DNA from: Rattus norvegicus
Lineage: Eukaryota; Chordata; Mammalia; Rodentia; Muridae
Length of the DNA: 64,000 nt
Assembly (NCBI RefSeq): GCF_036323735.1
Contig: NC_086034.1
Span: 44,612,439-44,676,438 of the forward strand
Reading direction: 5' to 3'
Below the pieces are notes generated by a model that was not told the DNA's origin, ran no database searches, and saw nothing but the letters and a program-made list of their open reading frames with translations. Shown piece after piece: positions 23,394 through 35,030 of this stretch. Every line of letters starts with the position of its first letter. Positions within the stretch are counted from its first letter, which is position 1. Position numbers and translations under genes: made by a program.

Positions 23394-23466
23394 TGGGGGG
23401 AGGGCGGCAATGGGGGGAGGGTGGGGAGGGGAACACCCATAAAGAAGGGGAGGGGGAGGGATTAGG
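23394..23466 (+). other. G-rich polypurine tract of L1 3' UTR
   Basis: Multiple runs of three to six G (GGGGGGAGGGCGG, GGGGGGAGGG, GGGGAGGGGAAC, GGGGAGGGGGAGGG). It can form G-quadruplexes on the plus strand. It is a conserved feature of L1 3' UTRs and is repeated at about 29038-29110. Confidence 0.85.
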
Positions 23467-23560
23467 GGAACGTTTGCCTGGAAACTGGGAAAAGGAATAA
23501 CATTCGAAGTGTAAATAAGAAATACTCAAGTTAATAAAAATAAAATAAAATAAAATAAAA

Positions 23561-24820
23561 ATCTCCGAATTCTGTCTCCTGTCTAGATTTTCTTTCTCTT
23601 TCTATTTTCCTCTACCTTCCTTCTCTGTTTTTACACATTCGCTGTTAGTTTCTAATATAGGGTATTATAGCTGTGTAGTCCTCTAAATAACCTGGTCATC
23701 TTTATGTAACATAACTTACTTTTTCTTGTTTTTTGTGTTTTATTTAGACAGGATCTTGCATAGCTATGGATGACCTCAAACTCCTCAAACTTTCATCATC
23801 ATCTTCGGTCTCGTTTGTGTGGAGAGTACATGTCATCATGCCTAAACGAAATAGATTCTTGTACTCTACAGAATAAAGCAAGAGTTCAGTTAGATCTATG
23901 AAACTGAGTTTAGGTGGGTTAACCTGTATTTGATTTGGGCTTTGGTTTATCTTGCATGTAAAATAGCATTATCAGTGATTAGGGTTTTAGGATCTGGGAA
24001 TAGAACACCAAGCAATTGAAAGAGGGATTTCAGTAAGAGGATTTTACTGAACCAGGACAGGACCATCACAGATCTGTTGATAAGAGGGTGTGTAATAAAT
24101 GAATTTTGATAAGTAATATACGTGCAGTAGTGAGGTTTTAGCTCTGTTAAAGTACTTTGAGAAGGGCAATTTACATTCTTATTATTCAACAAAACTCTTA
24201 TATAACCTTAAAATAAATTGGATTTCTGGAATTTTTTGAAGCAAACAGTAGAACCACATATTTGTGGAAATTTTCCTTAAATGCATAGTTAACTTTATGT
24301 TGACTCATATGACAGTCTTCAGTCCTGATATTAACCAAGATGGTTACTTTTAGTCTCACGTTTCATGTTCCAGTCAGTCTGATGTAAGAATAAAAGTGGC
24401 AACAAATACTGATTTAATAAAGATACTTTTATTTCAAATATGGGAATATATATAGCTCCATTTTCACTTGTTTTCTCTTCTCTTTGCTGTTTTATCCCTT
24501 TGCCAATAAACATTCTGATCATTCTTTATAGAACAATCATGTTCCTATCCCCTTTCACTACCTTTATCCCATATTCTGTCAAAATATTTAATGACTGGGT
24601 GCAGTCTGATGATTGTGTATGGATGTTCACAGGTCAGAATACTCTAGTATGAGTTCTTTGAGGCTCTATACAAAGCCATCCAATTAATCAAAGCTGGAGT
24701 TCCAGTGTAACAGCTATGATAACCATACCTTTATCATAGGATTAGTATGGTGCTTTTAGGCATAGATTTTTTTCAAAACCTAGTTTAGTAAGGATTACCA
24801 AATACTTTGACCCTTTTCTA
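23561..24820. other. Single-copy DNA
   Basis: A pyrimidine-rich start (23576-23640), then A+T-rich unique sequence. No repeat or gene recognised. Confidence 0.4.
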
Positions 24821-25390
24821 GCTCACTGTCTAAAGGATGGGGAGAAGAGAAGATAAAAAGCACAAGGGAATGTGAACCTGTTTAGAAGTAGTTTTTGGAG
24901 GGGATCCCAATCTCTGTCAGGATTCCAGCAGTACAGTTCAGGAGTGTCAAGATACCAACAGACCAGTTTAAATATGCTCAAATTCAAATCAGAAAAGACA
25001 GCATGTCCCATTGGAAACAACCAGGCCTCTGCTAAATTGACACAAGTCAGCAGGACTGCCCAGGACCAGTAGGAATAGCAAGAGTTCTATGCTCTGTCTC
25101 TCTCAATGAAGTAAAGAAGCTAAGACAAGAGTTCAATGAAGAGCTGTACAGCTAGGTATGCAAGAGTCCCATCACTGTTTCTTGAGTCCTTTTTATACTC
25201 TCCAAAAAGTCTTGCTTTGGCGAAATATCACATGAGTCTGCTTCACATGACACAACCAGAAACTTCCACTTCAGCACTTAAATACAGAGCCCTCATCTTA
25301 CTGTATAATTCTGATATGCTTTTCCCCAAAGGTTCACATAATAGAAGCTTATTATCTAGTGTATTGATGTTGAGTTCAAGAACTTAAAGA
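24821..25390 (-). repeat. Possible rodent LTR fragment
   Basis: Words such as GAGCTGTACAGCTAGG, TTGAGTCCTTTTTATACTCTCC and TATCACATGAGTCTGCTTCACATG resemble an antisense rodent ERV LTR, but the match is from memory and no TG...CA ends or target duplication were found. Confidence 0.25.
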
Positions 25391-25419
25391 AGTGTCCTTG
25401 TGAAAGTAATTAAGTCAAA

Positions 25420-25700
25420 TGGGTCCACTTTCATGAGATTAATGTCCTTCATCCTTAATCAGTTCTGATAAGAACAGTAGTTCCACCAAGAAAAAGTTAT
25501 GGACTGCTAAGTGGATGAATTGGACCCTCTCCAGATTTTCATTTTCTGGTTCACCATGTGACTCTCTCCCTGATGCAAGTGGTCATGCCTGAAGGTATCA
25601 TCACACTGTGAATGTTGCCCTGTCCTGAATTTTAAGCCTCCAACTCTGTGGGCTAAGTATACCATTAAAACAATTATGCCACCTTATCCATACTGGAACA
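25420..25700 (+). repeat. Old MaLR/ERVL-type LTR fragment
   Basis: The second half has the typical word order of such LTRs (ACCATGTGACTCTCTCCCTGATGCAAG, AAGCCTCCAACTCTGTGGGCTAAGTATACC). Highly diverged. Confidence 0.35.
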
Positions 25701-26821
25701 ATAAATACATAGTGGACTTGGAGCCCTCTTTTTTATCTGTGCATTCTTTAGGTACAGACCCTCATATTCAGATCTGATCTGTAAATATTAAATAGCAAGT
25801 TTGAGTTGTGTGATGACATATCATAACTTCTTATTCTGTCAATCTGTGACATGAATCACTCCTTGCTATAGAACATCCCTATGGCACAACACGGAACTCC
25901 AGACTATCCATAGTGCTTAGCTATCTGTCTGGCAATCACTTTATTTCTCTTTATTCCTCTATTTTCAGATCAAGCATACAAGTTTTGAAATGATTGAGCC
26001 AGTCCTTTCAAAAGCCTCCCATTATGTCAGAGAAAATGTGTCATAAATCACATTTCACCTCATCACCCAGATATTATATCATGTTGCAACATCACAAAGA
26101 GGATGAGTATATTATAGAATGACAGTTTGTTTTATATATTGCTAGAATTGCTTGTTTCATTAGTTGTTGAATAATATCTTTCTGTGCATAATTAATAAAT
26201 AAAATCTATCAGTATATACATATAGGAATGAAAATAATATAGGTAATGTTTACCTTTGTCATAGGTTCCAGGTACACACACACATTGGATCATATCCTCA
26301 TGTAAATGAGGGAGATTATTTGCTGTCAGCTAACACAGGTAGTTATTTCTATAGAAGTTATTTCAGATCATTGGGTTCATATTATTATTTTGGATCATGA
26401 CTGACAAACTGTAAGATTAGTAAAGAAACTTCATGAAGGACAATAGAAAATATTTGTTACTACTATTGTACCTAAGTAAGTAATGTGTTCCTGTTCTGTT
26501 TTATTCTCATAAATCCACTCAGAAGTTAATGAAGATGAACAAAGCTTTAAAATCATAAGTACTACTGTTTTTAATTAATTAGGAGAAACAATGAGCATAC
26601 TTTGCACACAATATATGCCAAATATGTTTTCATACTATGGAAGATTCAAAATCAAATAATTAGGAAGAAGAGTCCTGAATTTTGAGATGTTACATACAAA
26701 TGAGTAATCTCTCAGTCTCATGAAAATTTTAATGAAAATTGGGATAATAATAATAAATTGAGGTTTGGTAACAAATTAACAACTAATACTTGAAAAATAT
26801 ATGGTTGTAGAAAAAAATGCT
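25701..26821. other. A+T-rich single-copy DNA
   Basis: No repeat or gene recognised. Confidence 0.4.
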
Positions 26822-28467
26822 GTTCAGCAAAGTGGCTGGGTATAAAATTAATGCAAATAAATCAGTAGCCTTCCTCTACACAAAAAAGAAACAAGCCAAG
26901 AAAAAAATTAGGGAAACAATACCATTCAAAATAGTCCCAAATAATATAAAATACCTCTGTGTGACTTTAGCCAAGCAAGTGAAAGATCTGTATGACAAGA
27001 ACTTCAAGCTTCTGTAGAAAGAAATTGAAGGAGATCTCAGAAGATGGAAAGATCGCCCATGCTCATGGATTGGCAGGATTAATATAGTAAAAATGGCCAT
27101 TTTACCAAAAGTGATCTACAGATTCAATGCAATCCCCATCAAAATTCCAATCCAATCCTTCATAGAATTAGGCAGAACAATTTGCAAATTAATCTGGAAT
27201 AACAAAAAACCCAGGATAGCTAAAACTATCCTCAACAATAAAAGGATTTCTGGAGGAATCACCATCCATGAACTCAAGCAGTATTACAGAGCAATAGTGA
27301 TAAAAACTGTATGGTATTGGTACAGAGACATGCAGATAGACCAGTGGAATAGAATTGAAGACACAGAAATGAACCCACACACCTATGGTCACTTGATTTT
27401 TGAGAAAGGAGCAAAAACCATCCAATGGAAAAATGATAGTCTTTTCAGCAAATGATGCTGGTCCAACTGGAGGTCAACATGTAGAACAATGCACATCGAT
27501 CCATGATTATCACCCTGTACAAAGCTTAAGTACAAGTGGATCAAGGACTTCCACATCAAACCAGATACACTCAAACTAATAGAAGAAAAAGTGGGGAAGA
27601 ATCTCAAACACATGGGCACTGGAGAAAATTTCCTGAACAAAACACTAATGACTTATGCTCTAAGAACAAGAATCGACAAATGGGATCTCATAAAACTGCA
27701 AAGCTTCTGTAAGGCAAAGAACACTGTTGTTAGGACAAAACGGCAACCAACAGATTGGGAAAAGATCTTTACCAATCCTACAACAGATAGAGGGCTTATA
27801 TCCAAAATATACAAAGAACTCAAGAAGTTAGACCACAGGGAAACAAATAACCCTGTTAAAAAATGGGATTCAGAACTAAACAAAGAATCCACAGCTGAGG
27901 AATGCCGAATGTCTGAGAAACACCTAAAGAAATGTTCAACATCTTTAGTCATAAGGGAAATGCAAATCAAAACAACCCTGAGATCCCAGTTCACACTAGT
28001 CAGAATGGCTAAGATGAAAATCTTCCTCTACAGCAGATGCTGGCGAGGATGTGGAGAAAGGAACACTCCTCCATTGTTGGTGGGATTGCAGACTGATACA
28101 ACCATTCTGGAAATCAGTCTGGAGGTTCCTCAGAAAATTGGACATTGCACTAACTGAGGACCCAGATATACTTCTCTTGGACATATACCCAAAAGATGCT
28201 CTAACAAATAACAAAGACACATGCTTCACTATGTTAATAGCAGCCTTATTTGTAATAACCTGAAGCTGGAAAGAAACCAGATGCCCTTCAACAGAGGAAT
28301 GGATACAGAAAATGTGGTACACACAATGGATTACTACTCGCTATCAAAAACAATGACTTTATTAAATTCATAGGCAAATGGATGGAACTGGAAATATCAT
28401 CCTGAGTGAGGTAAACAAATTACAGAAAAACAAACATGGAATGCACTCATTGATAAGTGGATATTAG
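26822..28467 (+). pseudogene. Truncated L1 ORF2 (C-terminal part)
   Basis: Contains the region after the FADD motif and the C-terminal domain. Open pieces lie at 27093-27455 (120 codons) and 27591-28157 (188 codons), separated by frameshifts. The natural stop TAG is at 28465-28467. The reverse transcriptase active site is missing because the copy is truncated. Confidence 0.9.
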
Positions 28468-29197
28468 CCCAAATGCTCAAATTACCCTAGATGCACAGAA
28501 CACATGAAACTCAAGAAGGATGACCAAAATGCGAATCTTTCACTCCTTCCTTAAAAGGGGAAAAAGAATACCCTTGAGAGGAAATAGGGAGGCAAAGTTT
28601 AGAACAGAGGCTGAAGGAACACCCATTCAGAGCCTGCCCCACATGTGGCCCATACATATACAGCCACCAAACTAGATAAGATCGATGAAGGAAAGAAGTC
28701 CAAGCTGACAGGAACCGGATATAGATCTTTCATGAGAGACACAGCCAGAATACAGCAAATACAGAGGCGAATGCCAGCAGCAAACCACTGAACTGAGAAT
28801 AGGACCCCATTGAAGGAATCAGAGAAAGGACTGAAAAGCTTGAAGGGGCTTAAGACCCCATATGAATAACAATGCCAACCAACCGGAGCTTCCAGGGACA
28901 AAGTCACTACCCAAACACTATAAGTGGACTGACCCTGGGCTCCAACTGCGGAGGTAGCAATGAATACCCTAGTAAGGGCACCAGTGGAAGGGGAAGCCCT
29001 TGGTCCTGCCAAGGCTGAACCCCCAGTGATCGGGATTGTTGGGGAGAGGGCGGTAATACCGGGAGGATGGGGAGGGGAAACCCATATAGATGTGGAGAGG
29101 GAGGGGTTAGGGGAATGTTTGCCTGGAAACCAGAAAAGGGAATAACAATTGAAATGTAAATAAGAAATACCCAATTTAATAAAGATGGAGGGAAAAA
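26822..29197 (+). mobile_element. 5'-truncated L1 (2.4 kb)
   Basis: It begins abruptly within the ORF2 reverse transcriptase region (CAAAGTGGCTGGGTATAAAATT, equivalent to 20960 of the other copy) and runs to AATTTAATAAAGATGG and an A-rich tail. It is in the same orientation as the L1 ending at 23560 and shares its sequence over the whole length, apart from the two ID insertions absent here. No clear target duplication was found. Confidence 0.95.
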
Positions 29198-29269
29198 AAA
29201 AGAATGCGTCTTTCTTTCCTAAACTTTAGGATTTATTTTAATAAGGAAATCTTTGGTTATTTTGTTTGG

Positions 29270-29344
29270 TTTTTTGCTTGCTTGCTTGCGTGTGTGTGCG
29301 TGTGTGTGTCTGCGTGTGCGTGCGCGCGCACGGCCGCACACGCA

Positions 29345-29394
<50 letters not shown>
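29270..29394. repeat. GT/CA palindromic tract, Z-DNA prone
   Basis: GCTTGCTTGC units pass into (TG)n with CG steps, then through GTGCGCGCGCAC-like sequence into (CA)n. The arms GTGTGTGTCTGCGTGTGCG (29302-29320) and CGCACACGCAGACACACAC (29335-29353) are exact reverse complements with a 14-nt centre, itself nearly self-complementary (TGCGCGCGCA). Alternating purine-pyrimidine runs almost uninterrupted for about 100 bp. Confidence 0.95.
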
Positions 29395-29395
<1 letters not shown>

Positions 29396-30599
29396 CTTGT
29401 GTTAATTTTCTAATGTCATTGGAGTATCCCGTCCTGCCTCCAAGGCAGGCATTATCTTGTGGTTTCCATTGTTCAGTTTACCATCTAAGCAGTGCTAAGC
29501 ACACCTTCATCAGTAGGCATTTACCAGTGTTCTTCGTGTTATAAATCCATACCCAGTGGATCAACAGCTGCTGAGGAGCACTAAAACTCTGAAGAGTCAT
29601 TAGTGCTATGTAAGTGAAAGATTCATTTCAGTCTATTCCAGACATTCTTGAACATTTTCCTTGGGTCATTGAACATATTTAATGTATTCATTTAAAATCA
29701 TTACAAGAGCCCTCCTTTTCAAGGTCTTAGTGATAGATTTTAATGAAGAGTATAATGGAGAAGCCTATAGGTCTGAGCCTCGAGCAGAAGATAATAGAAT
29801 GTATCTGAATACATTAAAGCGTCATCATCTCCAAGCTTCAAACCTCCTAACTTAAATGATGTTACAGCATTTTATTCTACTTGAGCTCAGGATTCTTCAT
29901 TCAAAAGTGGTTGAGGTTGGGACTATTAAGTAACAGTTTTATTTCCTAACCTCCTGCCTTTCTGAACTCAAAGACATGGAAATCCAAGAGAGTTTTAAAA
30001 AGAGAGGCTTTCTGATGGAGTATAGAGTGTTGCTTTCAGGAATTTCATTTCTCAAAATTTCCATTATAAAATCAAATATATTAAATATCCTGTATGCTAT
30101 TTGAATGAGACAATAAATCTTGCTATACATCCCCTACCAATTCCTGTCAAAATAATTATTTTACAATTTTAACTCTAATTAAGTGAATGAAATATTACTG
30201 GTTCATAGAGGTCATTACAAAATTGTACGCTTGGCATAACGTGATGTGCTTCTTAAATGTTGCTTTATTTGATATCAAATAATTACAGATATTGCTGTAT
30301 ATCTAACAGGCTCCTGTATATTTTCAATATATTTAACATTTGATTTTGTTTGGAAAGGTCAAAACTTTGAAAGTGAAAATATGTCTGATCTAGAGTTCTA
30401 CTACATCATTACATGGGGGACAAGTGCAGTTTCACTACAATCCCAGTTGATAAAACCAAGAGTTTAAACAAGAGTTGATATGGGAACTAGAAAGGCAGGG
30501 CAACTGTTGCAGATGTGTGGTCCAATGCAGTCTTTTGGGAAACTATATTTTGAATTTGAAATGTTAACCCCAGGTTCCTATATTTGAACAATTGGTTGA
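29395..30599. other. Single-copy DNA
   Basis: A+T-rich; no gene or repeat recognised. Confidence 0.4.
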
Positions 30600-30870
30600 C
30601 AGCTGGTAGTGCTGTTTGGGAGGGTTTGGATACATTTAGGGTCTGACCTTGAGCTTATAGTCTGGTGCTACTTCTGCTCTTGCTTTTGCTTCCAGTCTAC
30701 TGCTGTGATATGGCCGGCTGCCTCATGCTCTTGCCATTCAGAATTCTCTATTACAAAATGCATACAAGGCAACTATAATCATGACCCAAAACATACCTTA
30801 ATGTGCTTCTTCCTTAAGCTGCTTCTTTGGATATCTTGTCACAGCACTGAGAAAACTAATTAGAATACTG
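30600..30870 (+). repeat. MaLR-type LTR fragment
   Basis: The 3' half has TTCCTTAAGCTGCTTCTTTGG, then ATCTTGTCACAGCACTGAGAAAACTAATTAGAAT, the typical end of such LTRs. A similar end is seen at about 46975-47035. Confidence 0.5.
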
Positions 30871-30954
30871 GTAAGTACCTAAGAAACTGGGAAATGTGAG
30901 AAATTTGTGCTCATGTTTAAATTTTAGCTCCTTGACATGCCTTGGTGAATTAAA

Positions 30955-31049
30955 CTTGAGTTATATGATGTAAGCACAGTGACACACACCTATAATGTAC
31001 AAGTTCTAGACCTGCTTGGGCTACATACGGAGGTGCTATTTCAAGAAGA
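30955..31049 (+). repeat. Degenerate B1 SINE fragment
   Basis: AGTGACACACACCTATAATG matches the B1 A-box area and CTGCTTGGGCTACATACGGAGG the body. The middle is deleted. Its A-rich tail has grown into the adjacent GAAA repeat. Confidence 0.55.
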
Positions 31050-31129
31050 AAAAGAAAGAAGGAAATAAGGAAAGAAAAGGAAGGAAGGAAGGAAGGAAGG
31101 AAGAAGGGAAAGAAAGGAAAGAAAAGAAA

Positions 31130-31178
<49 letters not shown>

Positions 31179-31203
31179 GAAAGAAAGAAAGAGAGAAAGG
31201 AAA
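31050..31203 (+). repeat. Polypurine (GGAA)n/(GAAA)n microsatellite
   Basis: About 150 bp of almost pure A/G, with GGAA units then some 12 GAAA units. It has long mirror-repeat symmetry. Confidence 0.95.
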
Positions 31204-32833
31204 GTGACTGAGCAGATGTGAAATGTAGGCTATCTCTCAATCAATTAATCCATTCATCAGTCAAACAATCAAGGGAAATTCAATGGGAAGTCTCATAAAC
31301 TGCTCTCATATATGTAGTTTCAAAAAGGGATTCAAAACAATGAAGAGGTTTTAAGGCCGTTTCTGATAAATCTCAAATGTTTTAATAACTAATGTCTGTT
31401 ATAAAATCAATATAGTTTTGTTATCATAGGAAAATTGGTAGAGCACTGTTTCAGGAAACATATATCTTAAAATTGGCTCTCATTGTGAATCTTCCTGCAG
31501 GTTCACTGGAGAGATTAGACAAAGATGCTAATTTCCTAAGATTGTGAAATTAGTGCTCACTGTTCGATTTAATAGGCAAAAAAATTCAGTTTCCTTAATT
31601 GACTTGTCAGTCTGTAGCATTAAGATAAATGGCAATTTCTATGCTTTATGAATTTTCCACGAAAATGGATTGATTAGGGACAAACAAAATATTCACAAAC
31701 AACTCAAGTCCAGAGTTCATTTTCCATGATGAAGATCACATCAGCCTAGCCACTCTCTCTCTCAGTTTAGCAGTCTGTAAACTAATTGTTTCTTTGGCAT
31801 GCTTTCACCAAGATTTTCTAAAGTTAATGAACGTAAGATGATGTGAAGGCAAGTACCCAGCCTTGGAAGCTCAGGTTTTAAATCAAGTCATTTAAAAGAC
31901 TATTTAATTACCTAAAAGAGAAAGACTTTTCTCAGGGAGATCTGATTCCTTTTAATCCTCCCCTATTTAGTCTCTATTATTGAGTTTTTCTAGAATTATT
32001 TGTTATCAGTTCAAGTTCTGCATCCTAACACTTTTCTTGTTTCCACTTGTACATCTCCACGTAAATAATTGGATTTTAAACTAAAATAAAACCAAGGCAA
32101 GTAAACTTATTTTTTCTTGTACAGTTCCCAGCAGTAGCATAAGAGAGTATCAAGGAAGTGTATGGCTACAGAAGTAGCTCATTTTGGGTAATAACATAAT
32201 ATCAATTCAGAATATAAATGGTGTTACTTTTTTATTACAATGTAAAACTAGTAGACACATCAAAGTATCTGTCCTCAGGACTCTGCTCATACCCCCACCA
32301 GTTCTGCCCAGTATGTCTCTAATTTTAGGTCCAGAATTCTTTCTGTATTCAAGTTACTCCAATCTATTTGTCCTCATATGCTCTCACAAACCCAAATTAA
32401 ATTAATTTCACTTTTAAAGTGTTTCTTTCTTCAGATTATTTCATTAGACTCTTCAGACATGCACACTCTTTCTATAACTTCTATGTTTGATTCACACATC
32501 AGAAAATAATTTCACTAGAAAATTACCTTCCCCCCATTTTATATGAATAGTCTTTGATACAATAGAAGAAAGACAGTTCAAACTATCTGAAAACATGCCC
32601 ATCACATGACTGTGATGTCAAAACAGCAGATTGTGGAAGGTAGATTTCCATGTGAAAATTTTAACTAGTTTTTTTTTCATTTTGTTTTTTCTGAGTTGAT
32701 TGATTTGGCAAACTAATTTACGGTCCAGTCAGAACTCTGTTTTCACAATTCCAACCAACTGGCGAATCCATAAGCAGATCATTTGGATATATTTGCTCAA
32801 TTAGCAAAGAAAAATGCGTGGATAGATGGTTTT

Positions 32834-32835
<2 letters not shown>
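31204..32835. other. Single-copy A+T-rich DNA
   Basis: No gene, SINE or LTR recognised. Confidence 0.4.
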
Positions 32836-32872
<37 letters not shown>

Positions 32873-32904
32873 CTGTGTGTGTGTATGTGTATGTGTGTGT
32901 GTGG

Positions 32905-32968
<64 letters not shown>

Positions 32969-32985
32969 CAGACAGAGAGACAGAG
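32836..32985 (+). repeat. Composite microsatellite (GT)n(GA)n(GACAGA)n
   Basis: An interrupted GT tract to about 32918, GA to 32950, then GACAGA units to 32985. Directly abuts the next B1 in its A-tail-distal side. Confidence 0.95.
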
Positions 32986-33140
32986 TGCAAGCTGAGGTAG
33001 GGTTTATTTGTGTACCCTTGGTTGGTCTGGAGCACACTATGTAGGCCAGGCTGGATTCAAACTCACAGAAATCTGCTTGTTTCTACCAACCCACCCCCAG
33101 AGTACTGTGCTGAAAGGTGTGTGCTATTACTCTTGGCCTT
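32986..33140 (-). repeat. B1 SINE, antisense
   Basis: CTATGTAGGCCAGGCTGGATTC, AACTCACAGAAATCTGC and AGTACTGTGCTGAAAGGTGTGTGCTATTACTC are the reverse complement of the B1 body and its A-box start. The copy is complete but diverged. Confidence 0.85.
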
Positions 33141-34105
33141 ACCATTTTCAGTCATCTTTTGGTGTCACATTTTAAAGATACTGGAATGTTTCCTTTGTCC
33201 TTCACAAAAATAATTTGTGATAGCTTTTGTCCAATATCTTTATGTATGCAACTACTTGCATATCATGCTTCCACTTATTTTTTTGTTTATGAGGATTATG
33301 AGTACATAAAATCCTTCCTACAAGCCTACCAGGGTGATAGCAATACGGTTTTCTCACGGTTGTTATTTTCTAGTGGCTTTCAGGACAGACTACATTTGTT
33401 GTTACTATATTTTAGATTTCTAAATAGTAAGCACATCACATGTCTTTAGTATTCTGTATAGTAATGTATCATTTCAGGTAATGACAGCAAGTTATCCAGA
33501 ATATCTTTGACATGTGTTGATATTGAACATGTTCATGGGAAATTTGCTTTTACTATATTTCATAAATCCTTAAAATTTTGTTTTCTATATATGTAAGTAG
33601 AGTCTTGAGTATAAAATAAATTATCTAGGAATATATACTCACTCAAAACTCCATAGTCTATCTAGTCTCGACTTAGAATTACCTATCCTTTCATGAATTT
33701 TTTAAAGTTTGATTTAGTATTTGGGGAAACTAAAAAATCAGACAAATATATTGAATTCTAAGTTCATAATGGATGTAACAGTTCATATTTTGATAGTAAT
33801 TTAATTTTTCCTATTCGCTTTGTGGGAATGGAAAGGGAGTCATTTTATTTCTACCAGCTATATACCTCCACAAATTATTTCAGCCGGATTGTGTCATGGT
33901 ATGTTCTTATACATCCCTCTTTGAATGCATTCCTTCCTTTAAAATGCACCTAAGTGGATGAAACCCAGTCAAACCTTCGGTCCTTAACACTGCCTGGAGC
34001 ACAGACTTAATAGATATCTACAGTATCCAAAAAAGTCCTGTGATTCCTTCACCTCTCAAAAATTTTTTCTTCCTTTATTACTATTTCCACTATGCTGTCA
34101 ACAAT
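33141..34105. other. Single-copy DNA
   Basis: No repeat or gene recognised. Confidence 0.4.
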
Positions 34106-34494
34106 ATGCATGCTTGCAGTACAAGTAAGTGAAGTGGAAATGTCTGCTTCTTTGGAGACTCAGTTGTGTCATGGGATGTTTTTCTGGAAACTGTTTTATA
34201 AGAAGATGTTTTGCTAAAGCAGACACATGGGTAAATGTTTTGCTGAGAATGGGCATGTTGTGTTTTTCTGGAAGCTGCCTGGAAAAGGTGTTTTGCTAGA
34301 ATGAACACTAGAGAGTACACTTGATGTTTGGAAAGCGTTTAAGTCTAAACCAACAGAAAGTGGACAATACTGTGGCATTGGTTTGCCTTGGCACTCTTTG
34401 CTGGTCTTTATTGGGCTTAGTTAATATCGTTCTTCGCTAATGACACTGTGACATTGGTTCACCTTGCCTTCTTTGCTTATCATGGATGTATATA

Positions 34495-34539
<45 letters not shown>

Positions 34540-35030
34540 CAGACAGAGAGACAGAGAGACAGAGAGACAGAGAGAGAGACAGAGAGACAGAGAGAGAGAC
34601 AGAGAGAGACAGAGAGACAGAGAGACAGAGAGACAGAGAGACAGAGAGAGACAGAGAGACAGAGAGACAGAGAGACAGAGAGACAGAGAGACCAAAGAAC
34701 TTCTCATGACATCCCAGATGCTTCTTGCCTCTTCTGTGTACTCGGGTTGATTGACAGCCTGTGGTTTCTTCTAGATTGTTCTAGATTGAACTGTAGTTGC
34801 TGATTCATGAATGATGTTTGGAAATGGCTGGAGCTACCAATGCTGATTTGTGGAACTGAACTGCTGATATCCTGATAACAATGTTTGGAATCACTCAAAG
34901 AACTATTTCTAAACAGGTCCATATCCCCCTACTAACCTCTATTTGCCCTATTAACCTTTCCTTTACACTACCCCTGGTGGGTGGTGGCTAGGTTGAAGTA
35001 ATTACAGACCCTTAATATAATTTGAAAAAT
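34106..35030 (+). repeat. RMER1-like rodent interspersed repeat
   Basis: Distinctive words: GTGTCATGGGATGTTTTTCTGGA, repeated TGTTTTGCTA...GAACAC units, GACATTGGTTCACCTTGCC, GTGTACTCGGGTTGATTGACAGCC, and the end CACTACCCCTGGTGGGTGGTGG with AATTACAGACCCTTAATAT. The middle is split by a microsatellite (34493-34692). The family name is my best recollection. Confidence 0.5.
34493..34692 (+). repeat. (GA)n/(GACAGA)n microsatellite, 200 bp
   Basis: GA units followed by higher-order GAGACAGA repeats with AGAGAGAC variants. Both strands give long Arg/Glu/Thr or Ser/Leu 'ORFs' (34464-34803) that are artefacts. Confidence 0.97.

Larger units (their letters stand above)
17140..23560 (+). mobile_element. 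Near full-length L1 (rat L1 type), inactive
   Basis: The order is complete for a LINE-1: 5' UTR (to 17675, with GAGCTGTGGGACCACAGGTAAG at 17430), ORF1 relic, ORF2 relic, 3' UTR with a G-rich polypurine tract, then an A-rich AATAAAAATAAAATAAAAT tail. It is not potentially active: both ORFs carry frameshifts and two ID SINEs interrupt ORF2. I could not define the exact 5' edge or a target duplication; no tandem 5' repeat units are obvious, so the promoter end may be truncated. Confidence 0.9.

Noticed and set aside
32801..33044. Val-Cys and His-Thr repeat ORFs
   Set aside because: Translations of GT/CA and GA repeats.
34493..34692. CRISPR-like regular repeats
   Set aside because: Units are 6-10 bp simple sequence without spacers; the genome is mammalian.
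34464..34803. Long ORFs on both strands rich in Arg/Glu/Thr or Ser/Leu
   Set aside because: Translations of the GA/GACAGA microsatellite.
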